From positions 1-58,211 of the forward strand of contig JAUZRQ010000055.1 in NCBI GenBank assembly GCA_030950365.1: DNA of 58,211 bases, given 5' to 3'. Source of the DNA: Candidatus Zhuqueibacterota bacterium. Its GTDB lineage: Bacteria; Zhuqueibacterota; Zhuqueibacteria; Zhuqueibacterales; Geothermadaptataceae. Under the pieces are notes generated by a model. The model saw only the letters and a list, made by a program, of their open reading frames with translations, searched no databases and had not been told where the DNA came from. Made by a program: the position numbers and the translations under genes. Shown one piece after another: positions 47,387 through 55,090 of the stretch (its first letter is position 1; each line of letters opens with the position of its first letter).

Positions 47387-48277
47387 TTACCGTTTTGCGG
47401 CGAAAAAGGCCTCCAGCCGCTGATTGACTTTTTCCGGCACGTCCTGCTGCACCCAGTGCGTGGCTTCCTCGATCAGTTCCACCTGTCCGTCGTCGCACAG
47501 TTCGATGCTGGGCTGGACCATTTCCTGGCCCAAAAAGCGGTCCTGCGTTCCCCAAATGAGCAAGGTCGGGACCGGCACGCGGATGCTATCTCGGCTGGGC
47601 CGCGGCTTGCGGCGCAGGGCGGCGCGATACCAGTTGATCATGGCCGTGGCCGCTCCCGGCTGCGACCAGGCCTGCACATATTGCTGTATGTCCGCTTCTG
47701 TAAACGTGCCCGGCAGGCTGGTTTTGAGCAGGGCTTTGCGGGCCATTTCCCAGTTGTTTTTGCGCATGCGCCATTCAGGCAACCAGGGCAATTGAAAGAA
47801 GAACACATAGCGACTGCGACGGCGCTGTTTGGGATTGCGGCGCAAATGCCGCCGCATGACGGCAGGATGCGGCACATTGAGAATCGCCAGCTTGTGCAGC
47901 CGTTCCGGATGCTGCATGCCCAACCACCAGGCGACCACCCCGCCCCAGTCGTGCCCGACCACAAACGCCTTTTCTCGGCCGAAGTGGTCCATCAGGCCGA
48001 TCACATCCGCCGCCAGCACATCCAGCCGGTATGCTGAAAGCCCGCGCGGTTTGTCACTCAAATGGTACCCCCGCTGATCCGGCGCCAGCACGTGAAAGCC
48101 TCTTTCCGCGAAATAGCGGATCTGATGACGCCAGCTATACCAGAACTCCGGATAACCGTGCAGAAAAATCACCAGCGGTCCATGCTCCGGGCCGGCATGG
48201 ATGCCGTGCAGCCGAACGCCATTGGTCTGGATAAACGTTTCTTTGACCGAAACGCCGATGTCTGAAAACCGGGACAT
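47387..48277 (-). CDS. Alpha/beta hydrolase, epoxide-hydrolase-like
   Basis: 296 residues with the oxyanion motif LHGYPEFWYSWRH, the nucleophile elbow VVGHDWGGVVAWW (Asp nucleophile as in epoxide hydrolases and haloalkane dehalogenases), acid residue in WGTQDRFLG and His in ATHWVQQDVPEKVN. HGYPE and two cap tyrosines point to an epoxide hydrolase; substrate unknown. The ATG (MSRFSDIGVS) follows GAGG. Lies 29 bp after the OsmC gene on the same strand. Confidence 0.88.
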   Translation of the reverse strand: MSRFSDIGVSVKETFIQTNGVRLHGIHAGPEHGPLVIFLHGYPEFWYSWRHQIRYFAERGFHVLAPDQRGYHLSDKPRGLSAYRLDVLAADVIGLMDHFGREKAFVVGHDWGGVVAWWLGMQHPERLHKLAILNVPHPAVMRRHLRRNPKQRRRSRYVFFFQLPWLPEWRMRKNNWEMARKALLKTSLPGTFTEADIQQYVQAWSQPGAATAMINWYRAALRRKPRPSRDSIRVPVPTLLIWGTQDRFLGQEMVQPSIELCDDGQVELIEEATHWVQQDVPEKVNQRLEAFFAAKR

Positions 48278-48306
48278 TTGCAAGCCTCACTTTGCTCGGA
48301 CGACGA

Positions 48307-48780
48307 TTATTCGGTTTCGAAGTGCAGCTCAGAGGTCATTTCGATGGAGCAATGAATCGAGCGGTAAACCGGGCAAAAGTCGGCGTGGAACGCATGCACT
48401 CGCTCAGCAACCTCACGCTGGCCGGGTTCGATCTTTAGATGGTACGTGACATGAATCCGGCGGATGACCAGCACCTTGCCCTCGGTTTCAATTTCGCCAA
48501 CCGCTTCGGACGTCAACCGGCCTTCGCCGGCCGGAATCCCGCGCGCTTCCAGCGCGCCACCCAGCGTGCCGGTCATTCAACCGGCCGTTGCCGCGACGAT
48601 ATAATCCAAAGTAGTAGCATGCGGCGGGAAAGCATCGGCGGAAACGCCGTAGTGCTCGGCAATCCCGGAATGCACACCAAACATCACGGGCTCCGGTTCC
48701 GCAGGCAGATAAGCCCGCCTCACCGGCCCCTTCACGCGCTCGATTCGAATCCTGGATGTATAAACCCCTTCATCCGCCAT
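48307..48780 (-). CDS. OsmC-family peroxiredoxin with in-frame UGA (predicted Sec)
   Basis: Thiol-dependent hydroperoxide reductase family. Read through one TGA (48577-48579, codon 68) the frame gives 157 residues: MADEGVYTSRIRIERVKG..., HATTLDYIVAATAG-U-MTGTLGGALEARG..., and FCPVYRSIHC near the end. The UGA falls exactly where OsmC proteins have their peroxidatic Cys, and the second Cys is in FCPVY. A hairpin with a GGA loop follows 19 bases later. OsmC-like selenoproteins are known. CAGGAGAG before the ATG fixes the start. The alternative is a pseudogene or read error (TGC or TGT to TGA). Confidence 0.75.
48541..48557 (-). promoter_or_regulatory. Candidate bacterial SECIS hairpin
   Basis: In the mRNA GCGCGCT-GGA-AGCGCGC forms a perfect 7-bp stem with a G-starting loop; the loop begins 26 bases after the UGA. 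Distance and the G at the loop start agree with bacterial SECIS rules (loop roughly 16-37 bases downstream). Confidence 0.6.
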
Positions 48781-48857
48781 GATTCTCTCCTGAAATTCTA
48801 TAATCGCAACAAAAGGCCGTATTGGTTTATTCAATGATAGCACATGCAGGAGGCTTT

Positions 48858-50048
48858 TTACTCCTGCAATTCCTCAGCGAGGCCTTCGGCAAGCCGCTGT
48901 ATCGCCACCGGAATTTGATCATCGGCCAGGTTGCTGAAATTCAGCCGGATGGTGTTTTGATAGCCGCCCTTCACCGCAAACGCGCCCCCGGGAATGTAGG
49001 CCATCTTTTTCGCAATCACACGCCGGAACATGCGCATGCTGTCGATCCCCTCAGGCAGCGTGAGCCAGATGAACAGCCCGCCCTGCGGATCGGTCCAGCG
49101 TACGCCCAGCCGAGCCAGATGCGTTCGAAGCTCCCGAATACAGATTTCCTTGCGCCGTCGGTTCACCGAATTCAGGCGATCGAGGTGCGGCTCCAGATGG
49201 CCCTGATCCAGAAACTCGAACACGATGCGCTGCCAGAGCTGGGACGATTCCAGGTCCAGCGATTCCCGCAGCACGGTGATGCGATCGCCGAGCTCGCCCG
49301 GCGCGACGATCCAGCCGAGGCGTGCAGCCGGCGCCAGCATTTTGCTGAATGAGCCGATGTAAAAAACCGTCCCGGAACGGTCCAGCGCTTTCATGCCGAG
49401 CACGTGCTGGCCACTAAACCGCAGCGGCGAATAAGGATCATCTTCGACAATCGGCACGGCGTATTTTTCTGCCAGTGAGATAATCGCGCGGCGCTTCTCC
49501 ACGCTGATGCTGACGCCCAGCGGATTGTGGAAATTCGGAATGAGGATGGCCATCCTGGGCCTGGGCTCGCGCTGAAAGGCTCGCTCCAGCGCATCCACAT
49601 CCACGCCGGTTTGCAAATCGGTCGGCACGGTTTTCACCTGCAGCCGGCGGCCCACCGTCACCTGCTGCACTCCGGTGAAGGTCACCGCTTCAATCACGGC
49701 CGGATCGCCGGGGTCACAAAAAAGTCGCGACAGGATGGCCAGGCCCTGCTGCGCCCCGTTGGTGATGTGAATTTGCCCGGCCGTACAATCCACCCCCTGC
49801 TTTTGCATGTAATTGGCGATCCATTCCCGCAATGGCGGATACGGCGGACCGTATTGCAGGGCCCGCGCGCCATCCCGCGTCAACACCCGGTCGGCGCAAT
49901 CTCGCAATGCATCGACCGGCAGGCATTCGCTTGCAGGCAATCCTCCGGCCATGGAAATCATGTCGGGATCCACCGCATATTTCATCAAATCGCGCATCAC
50001 GCTGCGCTGAAGCTGACGAGCAGTTTGGGATATACTGAACTCTGCCAT
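48858..50048 (-). CDS. PLP-dependent aminotransferase, class I (LysN/2-aminoadipate-like)
   Basis: 396 residues. Starts with ISMAGGLPASECLPVD, contains YGPPYPPLREWIANYM, the N-F-H-NPLG motif (NFHNPLGVS), VEDDPYSPLRF and the PLP lysine in YIGSFSKMLAPAARLGW. This arrangement matches fold-type I aminotransferases of the LysN/ARO8 group that act on 2-aminoadipate, aromatic or branched-chain amino acids. Substrate cannot be fixed. No MocR DNA-binding domain is attached. GAGGA precedes the ATG. Confidence 0.92.
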   Translation of the reverse strand: MAEFSISQTARQLQRSVMRDLMKYAVDPDMISMAGGLPASECLPVDALRDCADRVLTRDGARALQYGPPYPPLREWIANYMQKQGVDCTAGQIHITNGAQQGLAILSRLFCDPGDPAVIEAVTFTGVQQVTVGRRLQVKTVPTDLQTGVDVDALERAFQREPRPRMAILIPNFHNPLGVSISVEKRRAIISLAEKYAVPIVEDDPYSPLRFSGQHVLGMKALDRSGTVFYIGSFSKMLAPAARLGWIVAPGELGDRITVLRESLDLESSQLWQRIVFEFLDQGHLEPHLDRLNSVNRRRKEICIRELRTHLARLGVRWTDPQGGLFIWLTLPEGIDSMRMFRRVIAKKMAYIPGGAFAVKGGYQNTIRLNFSNLADDQIPVAIQRLAEGLAEELQE

Positions 50049-50174
50049 GAATCGTGTTCCTCACCCTTATCGTCGTTCGTCTATCCTGAGTTCGGTCTGC
50101 CTTTGCATCTTCATAACATACGTAAATTTTGCCAGATCACCAACCTTTTGCTGCCGGATTGCAAAAATTTTATT

Positions 50175-50424
50175 CGCTTATGCACTTAAATCAGCTTTTT
50201 CAGGGTTTACTATCTGGCAATTCGTCATGGTGAGGATCCGCCGGCCGGCGGAGACGACGCAATCTCCATCTTTCAAGCAAGGAGATCGCCATCCACCAAT
50301 TGGCGGATTCGCTCGTGATGACGGGTTGCTTTACGTCTTAAAATTAAAAGTGTTCTAGAGCAAGGCTAACGATTTGATTATAAAGCAATTGCAGTGTAAA
50401 ACTTTGATTAAAAGCATAAGCGAG
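50175..50424. mobile_element. MITE-like element copy 2
   Basis: 250 bp. Ends CGCTTATGCACTTAAATC and GATTAAAAGCATAAGCG plus AG. Same central REP-like palindrome as copy 1, with a CCGGCCGG variant in its first small palindrome and CACCAATTGG in the second. Same orientation as copies 1 and 3. Confidence 0.85.
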
Positions 50425-50437
50425 TTATTTTATTGGT

Positions 50438-50510
50438 ACTGGGGTCTGGTAGCTCGTTGGGCTCGTATCCGCCAGCCGGCGGACGCAGGTTCAAATCCTG
50501 CCCCCGCTAC
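50438..50510 (+). pseudogene. Broken initiator tRNA (tRNA-fMet) remnant
   Basis: The 3' part GCAGGTTCAAATCCTGC followed by CCCCGCTAC is a perfect T-arm and 3' acceptor of the initiator type. CTGGTAGCTCGTTGGGCTCG matches the D-arm and 5' anticodon stem of tRNA-fMet. The remnant lacks about eight bases of the 5' D-arm, reads CGT where the CAT anticodon should be, and has the small palindrome TCCGCCAGCCGGCGGA (50468-50483) in place of the 3' anticodon arm. It cannot fold as a normal tRNA. Similarity is from memory of known sequences. Confidence 0.75.
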
Positions 50511-50514
50511 TACT

Positions 50515-50543
50515 AAAAAGGGAGCAAAAATGCTCCCTTTTTT
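50515..50543 (+). terminator. Intrinsic terminator after the tRNA remnant
   Basis: AAAAAGGGAGCA-aaaa-TGCTCCCTTTTTT, a strong stem with T-run directly behind the tRNA 3' end. It was presumably the terminator of the original tRNA gene. Confidence 0.9.
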
Positions 50544-50551
50544 ATTTTATT

Positions 50552-50796
50552 CGCTTATGCACTTAAATCAGCTTTTTCAGGGCTTACTATCTGGCAATTC
50601 GTCATTGCGAGGATCCGCCAGCCGGCGGAGACGACGCAATCTCCATCTTTCAAGCAAGGAGATCGCCATCCGCCAATTGGCGGATTCGCTCGCGATGACG
50701 GGTTGCCTTACGTCTTAAAAGTGTTCTAAAACAAGGATAACGATTCGATTATAAAGCAATTGCCGTGCAAAATTCTGATTAAAATGCATAAGCGAG
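50552..50796. mobile_element. MITE-like element copy 3
   Basis: 245 bp. Ends CGCTTATGCACTTAAATC and GATTAAAATGCATAAGCG plus AG. Almost identical in sequence to copy 1, differing at scattered positions, and closer to copy 1 than to its neighbour copy 2. Confidence 0.85.
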
Positions 50797-50883
50797 AAAT
50801 TTTATGAGCGAGCGACAACCATATTGGCCATATTGATTATGCTCGTTTAAATCACACAATCTCCTAAAACATTCATTTTTCAC

Positions 50884-50912
50884 TTGACAACCCCTAATTT
50901 TTTCATTATTCT
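50884..50912 (+). promoter_or_regulatory. Sigma70-type promoter for TonB-domain lipoprotein
   Basis: TTGACA (50884-50889), a 17-bp spacer and TATTCT (50907-50912). The adjoining dyad ACTATAAAATTAGT (50913-50926) would overlap the transcription start and could be an operator, possibly for the BlaI-type repressor encoded downstream; it is not the classic TACA/TGTA operator, so this is speculative. Confidence 0.55.
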
Positions 50913-50947
50913 ACTATAAAATTAGTCAAACACTACCGGAGGTCGCC

Positions 50948-51763
50948 ATGCGTCGTCCAATCGTTTTTCACTTGACATTGGCCGGCCTGTTGGCCATTTT
51001 TGGATGGATGGGATTCAGTGGCTGCCAGGAACCACCTCAGTCAGGCAATCCCGTGACGCCGGAGCACCAAAAAGTCGTTCTGGGCAAGGGCGAGGTTTTT
51101 GTCGCTTACGATGAACCGCCTACGCCCATTGGTGGTTTTGAGGCCATTCACAAAAACTTGCGGTATCCTGCGAGTGCCAGAGCTGCCGGCCTGCAGGGCC
51201 GCGTTATCCTGAACGTGCTGATCAATAAAAACGGCGAAGTTGAGATGGTCAAGGTGCTAAAGTCCACCGGGCACGAGGAGATGGATCAGGCAGCCATCGA
51301 AGCCGTCAAGAAAACCGCATGGAGTCCGGCCAGGCAAAAAGGCAGTCCGGTGAAGGTCTGGGTGGGGATACCGGTTATTTTCAAGCTGAAAGATGGGCAG
51401 CCGGTTCAAGGTCGTGAAATCCGAAAAGAGCTCGATCCCAACCGGTATCAACCGCCCTATCCCAATAATAAAATGCCCTATTACGACCGCTTGCGGCCCA
51501 TCTTGCAAAAAAAGGGCGAACTTGAAGGCAAAGTGCCCTTGAAACTGCTGTTTTCCGAGGATGGCGAGATCATGGAGGCCGAAATCGATGAATCGTCGCG
51601 CTCACATCCGGCGCTGGAAGAAGCGGCACTGGAATTAGTGAAACAGATTCCCTGGCTACCTGCGCGCAAAAATCAGCAGCCCGTGGCCAGCGAGGTCAGC
51701 ATGACGGTGCATTTCGACAGGAAGGCCTATTCCTTTTCGTTGAAGGGAAAGCCCATTGAATGA
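50948..51763 (+). CDS. Lipoprotein with two TonB C-terminal-like domains
   Basis: 271 residues. Signal peptide ending in a lipobox (GFSGC, Cys near 26). A first TonB_C-like domain (about 60-155) includes RYPASARAAGLQGRVILNVL and VEMVKVLKSTGHEEMDQAAI, a second, more diverged one (about 180-260) includes LEGKVPLKLLFSEDG. It shares VFVAYDEPPTPIGG and VKVWVGIPVIF almost exactly with the M56 protein encoded 1.5 kb downstream, so the two domains were duplicated recently. No transmembrane TonB anchor; an energy-transducing role is doubtful. Confidence 0.8.
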   Translation: MRRPIVFHLTLAGLLAIFGWMGFSGCQEPPQSGNPVTPEHQKVVLGKGEVFVAYDEPPTPIGGFEAIHKNLRYPASARAAGLQGRVILNVLINKNGEVEMVKVLKSTGHEEMDQAAIEAVKKTAWSPARQKGSPVKVWVGIPVIFKLKDGQPVQGREIRKELDPNRYQPPYPNNKMPYYDRLRPILQKKGELEGKVPLKLLFSEDGEIMEAEIDESSRSHPALEEAALELVKQIPWLPARKNQQPVASEVSMTVHFDRKAYSFSLKGKPIE

Positions 51764-51798
51764 AATCGATTGACCATCGCAGCGAAGGCTCACGGGGC

Positions 51799-51830
51799 AC
51801 GGCCGTTCTCGAGTTTCGAGGACGGCCTTC
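51799..51830 (+). terminator. Hairpin after the TonB-domain lipoprotein gene
   Basis: GGCCGTTCTCGA-GTT-TCGAGGACGGCC forms a stem with one mismatch about 36 bases after the stop, followed by TTCC rather than a long T-run. A possible terminator separating this gene from blaI. Confidence 0.5.
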
Positions 51831-52037
51831 CATATTCTGATGATGATCGTGTAGGGCATTCAAGCCTGACCACGAAAGGAGAGCCGACCCATTTCAGTAA
51901 AGATCAACCGAGAATCCTTTTGCACCCATTTTGCTGACTATCATTGGCAGCACGAGAGCGCTCCATCGATCCGGTTTTCACAGGAACAATTCATTTGAGC
52001 GAGTATTTACCCCAAATCCATCAACCGAGGGAGAAGC

Positions 52038-52421
52038 ATGGCAAAGAAACGAAAACTGAACGAGGCCGAGTGGGAAATCATGGAAGGGGTATGGCATTTC
52101 GACCGGCCCGTAACGGTGCGTGAGGTGCATGAGGTTCTGTATCCGCAAAAGCAAAAAGCCTACACCACGGTACAGACCATCATGAACATCCTGACGGACA
52201 AGGGATTTCTCCAGCGCGAAAAGCGCGGCAAAGTCAATTTTTACACTCCTACTCTTTCCCGTCAAGACGCCGCTCGCATGGAGACGCAAAACCTGGTTTC
52301 GCGGCTGTTTCAGGGCTCGTTCGGTGCGCTGGCCAACTACCTCATCAACTCCGGCCAGCTCACCGAAAAGGATTTGCAGGACATCAAAGCGCTGTTGGAT
52401 AAAAAAGATCGCGATGCCTAA
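52038..52421 (+). CDS. BlaI/MecI-family repressor
   Basis: 127 residues. The winged helix is clear: LNEAEWEIMEGVWHF, VTVREVHEVL, then AYTTVQTIMNILTDKGFLQREKRGK (recognition and wing). The C-terminal dimerisation part follows. The family is inactivated by cleavage by an M56 metalloprotease, which is the next gene 15 bp on. GAGGGAGAAGC precedes the ATG. Target genes are unknown; the TonB-domain lipoprotein upstream is a candidate. Confidence 0.95.
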   Translation: MAKKRKLNEAEWEIMEGVWHFDRPVTVREVHEVLYPQKQKAYTTVQTIMNILTDKGFLQREKRGKVNFYTPTLSRQDAARMETQNLVSRLFQGSFGALANYLINSGQLTEKDLQDIKALLDKKDRDA

Positions 52422-52436
52422 ACGCGGAGGTGGGCC

Positions 52437-54131
52437 ATGCAAGCCCTGCTCAATCTTGCCGAAGCCTGGTGGCCTGTGTATGCCATCCATTTCGTGGAAA
52501 TTTCGCTGTTCATTGCGCTGGTCTGGCTGATCGATCGGCGGATGGCGCCCAGCACCCGCCTGCGATACGGTCTGTGGACTCTGGCGCTGGTGAAACTCTA
52601 TCTGCCACCCGTATTTTCGTTCCATCGCATTTCCCCGGCCGTCGAAACGCTGGATGCGCCCATTCTGCAGGCGGTGCCGGTGCTAACGTGGCCAGATGAC
52701 ATGCTCGCCGTACAGCTCAGCAGAGGCGTTTCGCTGCCGCTGCTCCTGTTCGGCCTGTGGCTCCTGCTTGCGGCGGTTATGCTGGCATTGATCGTGTTCC
52801 AAAACCTCCGCATCCGCCGGACGCTGAAGTCGGCCACGCGCATGGAGCGTTTGCCCACCCCGGATCTGTTGCCGGAATGCCCGCCAAGACGCTGTGAACT
52901 GTGGCTCAGTCCGAACCTATCTTCACCGCTGGTGTTTGGTCTTGTGCGCCCTCGGGTGTATCTTCCCGCAGGATTTCTTAACTGGCCGGCCGAGCAGCGG
53001 CGCAGTGTGCTGGCCCACGAGCTGGCGCATCTGCACTTCCGCGATACCTGGTTTCTGCTGCTGCAAATCATGGCGTTGGTGCTGTTTGCGGCCAATCCGC
53101 TGGTGTGGCTGGTGCACCGAAGGCTGCTGCAAATCCGCGAGCTGCGCTGCGATGAATGGGCCATTTCGCGCACCGGCATCGAGCCGCGCACCTATGGCCG
53201 CATTCTGCTATCGGTGCTTCAGGAGCAGGTCCAGCCGGCCGCGGCACGGATGGTTGGCGCCTATTTTGCTGAAAGCCGAAAAACCTTGCTGCAACGCTTT
53301 TCGCATCTGCTGCATCTGGAAAAGCGCCTGCCGCGCAGTCGCGCCGTGCACCGGGTGGTTTTTGTCGGCCTCGGCGCCGTCATGGTGCTGTTTTCGTGGC
53401 GGTGCCAGGGTCTGAAGGCCCCCTTTCCCCCAACCACAAGCTCCCCGGCTGATTTGCAGCCAGTGTGGGATTATGATGTGCCGCCGCGGCCCAAGAACGA
53501 TCTGCCCGGCATGCTGAAACAATTCCGGGAGTCGTTTGCTCAACTCAAGACCCGACTTAAAGGCAATCTTCTCTTCGATCTGACCATTAACGAACGCGGA
53601 AAAACCGTTGCCGCGCAGTTGCGTCAACCGGAACCGATGCCCGATGATCTAAGCGATTTAGTGGCCACGGCGCATCGGTTGCTCCTGGCTGTTGAGTGGG
53701 AACCGGCACGAATCGGCAATCGCCCGGTGCCAGCGCGCATTCAGATACCGATCTCGTTTGAGGTTAGTGGCACGCGTCCCACAGCTCCCCCACCCGCTCC
53801 GGATGCGTCTTCGCGTAAAGCACCAGTATTCGTGGCCTATGACGAGCCCCCAACCCCCATCGGCGGTCTTGAGGCCATTCAAAGCAAACTCATGCAAATC
53901 ATCCAGCCGGATTGGCTGCAGGCAGGATATAGAGGACGGGCGATCGTCAACGTGCTCGTGGATGTGGATGGTTCGGTTCGCAAAACGCGAATTCTGCGTT
54001 CCACCGGCACCGACCGCCTGGATCGGGCGGCCGTGGAAGCAGTGAGCTCGGTGAAGTGGCAACCGGCAAGGCAGCGAAACCGGCCGGTCAAAGTGTGGGT
54101 GGGTATTCCGGTCATCTTTCGAACAAAATAA
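52437..54131 (+). CDS. M56 (BlaR1-like) sensor protease with TonB C-terminal domain
   Basis: 564 residues. N-terminal membrane helices (about 15-45, 90-115), cytoplasmic M56 zinc protease with HELAHLHFRDTW (zinc HExxH), third ligand in LRCDEWAI, further helix near 300, then a periplasmic part. Instead of a penicillin-binding sensor it has a proline-rich linker and a TonB_C-like domain ending VKVWVGIPVIF. It should sense a signal through that domain and cleave the BlaI-type repressor. GGAGG precedes the ATG. This M56-TonB fusion is recurrent in FCB bacteria; the ligand is unknown. Confidence 0.92.
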   Translation: MQALLNLAEAWWPVYAIHFVEISLFIALVWLIDRRMAPSTRLRYGLWTLALVKLYLPPVFSFHRISPAVETLDAPILQAVPVLTWPDDMLAVQLSRGVSLPLLLFGLWLLLAAVMLALIVFQNLRIRRTLKSATRMERLPTPDLLPECPPRRCELWLSPNLSSPLVFGLVRPRVYLPAGFLNWPAEQRRSVLAHELAHLHFRDTWFLLLQIMALVLFAANPLVWLVHRRLLQIRELRCDEWAISRTGIEPRTYGRILLSVLQEQVQPAAARMVGAYFAESRKTLLQRFSHLLHLEKRLPRSRAVHRVVFVGLGAVMVLFSWRCQGLKAPFPPTTSSPADLQPVWDYDVPPRPKNDLPGMLKQFRESFAQLKTRLKGNLLFDLTINERGKTVAAQLRQPEPMPDDLSDLVATAHRLLLAVEWEPARIGNRPVPARIQIPISFEVSGTRPTAPPPAPDASSRKAPVFVAYDEPPTPIGGLEAIQSKLMQIIQPDWLQAGYRGRAIVNVLVDVDGSVRKTRILRSTGTDRLDRAAVEAVSSVKWQPARQRNRPVKVWVGIPVIFRTK

Positions 54132-55090
54132 CCGCCCTGAATTGCGGATAGTTTCACCGAACGGAGTCCGTTGCCTACCGGAAAAGCCAGACAGCTATAT
54201 CCATCCGGCGATACAACCATCCCCACACGAAATGAAGTGCGCCGAAACGAATGCGTGAATGGAACCGGGCAGGCCCCGGAAGCGAAATATCTGGCGAAAA
54301 ATCGATGTTGAGCACCATCCGGTTGTCACTTCTCGAACGATCCAATGGCACCGTGATTGCTTTCGAAATTCCTCACGATCCCTGCTGGCAATGCAAGCAG
54401 AAAACCATGCTGTAACGGCGAAGTCCCTGTAAGGACTGTCGAACTTCCTTTTCATGTTCTAAAAACACCCTGTCCGGTTTTCGCTTCAGAAACTTCAGCA
54501 TCTTTTTCCATCCTTTTTGCCTTTCATTCGGATGGCGGAGCTCACACCTACCCAACGAAATTGGGATAGCCAATTTTGAAACTGAAAAACCGCCTGCATA
54601 TCCAACCAGAACTCCGGGCACCCTGCTCGAGGCTTCTATGCCTATTGTTCATCAAAATGGTTCCCCTTAGAAATCGATGTCTAGGGCGTGTTTCTGTCAG
54701 CGCTGAACCGGGTTTTCTTCACAAAAGCAGTTGTTTCCACGATTCATTTTGGTTATTTTTTCTTGATTTGTGCAAATGGTGTCCAGGCGATGTGTCCTGC
54801 GTCATTGGCTCCATGCAGTTGTGATCTCGGCCGGCGGATCAGTATCACGGACCGGCAAACACCTCAAGACCATTTCCAAAGAATTTGCGTGAACGGTGTT
54901 TCTGCGGTAATGGCAACGGATGGCACTCTTACGCATAGACGCGAGCAACGTGCGGATGCAAATAGGCCGAATAGTACGTTTTCGTCATCCCTGAAGCCAC
55001 GTTATTTCGAATGTTTAGGAGAGCCGGGAAAGATTCTATTGGACGAATGCATTTCCGGCTTTTCAAATCTACGAACCCATTGTCCTTTCG
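54132..55090. other. Long intergenic region between blaR1-like and ClC genes
   Basis: Mostly unrecognised. Apart from the small reading frame at 54373-54501 no coding potential is convincing. A weak stem AACGGAGTCCGTT (about 54159-54171) follows the M56 gene. A longer rightward frame over 54688-55281 overlaps the ClC gene in another frame and has no protein character. Confidence 0.4.
54373..54501 (-). CDS. Possible small protein of 42 residues
   Basis: MLKFLKRKPDRVFLEHEKEV... ends FCLHCQQGS. AAGGA lies nine bases before the ATG. It is basic, helical and has a CxxC pair. No family is recognised and there is no partner gene on this strand. It might be the 3' remnant of a decayed gene. Confidence 0.25.
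   Translation of the reverse strand: MLKFLKRKPDRVFLEHEKEVRQSLQGLRRYSMVFCLHCQQGS

Larger units (their letters stand above)
50165..50806. mobile_element. Composite-like structure: two elements around a tRNA remnant
   Basis: Order: 10-mer AAATTTTATT (50165-50174), element copy 2, TTATTTTATT (50425-50434), tRNA remnant and terminator, TTATTTTATT (50542-50551), element copy 3, AAATTTTATG (50797-50806). The inner 10-mers are identical and the outer ones match at 9 of 10. This is what one expects if the whole unit moved as a composite, or if a circle carrying one element recombined into a resident copy. Confidence 0.7.

Noticed and set aside
48307-48843. Two separate short genes at 48307-48576 and 48577-48843
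   Set aside because: Both parts are contiguous in one frame and together make a single full-length OsmC protein; the break is one TGA at the catalytic Cys.
50435-50510. Functional tRNA gene
   Set aside because: Missing half of the D-arm, anticodon altered and 3' anticodon stem replaced by a foreign palindrome, so a cloverleaf cannot form.
51943-51960. Sigma54 promoter upstream of the BlaI-type gene
   Set aside because: TTGGCAGCACGAGAGCG has the spacing and a good -24 half, but GAGC is a poor -12 half and there is no activator nearby.
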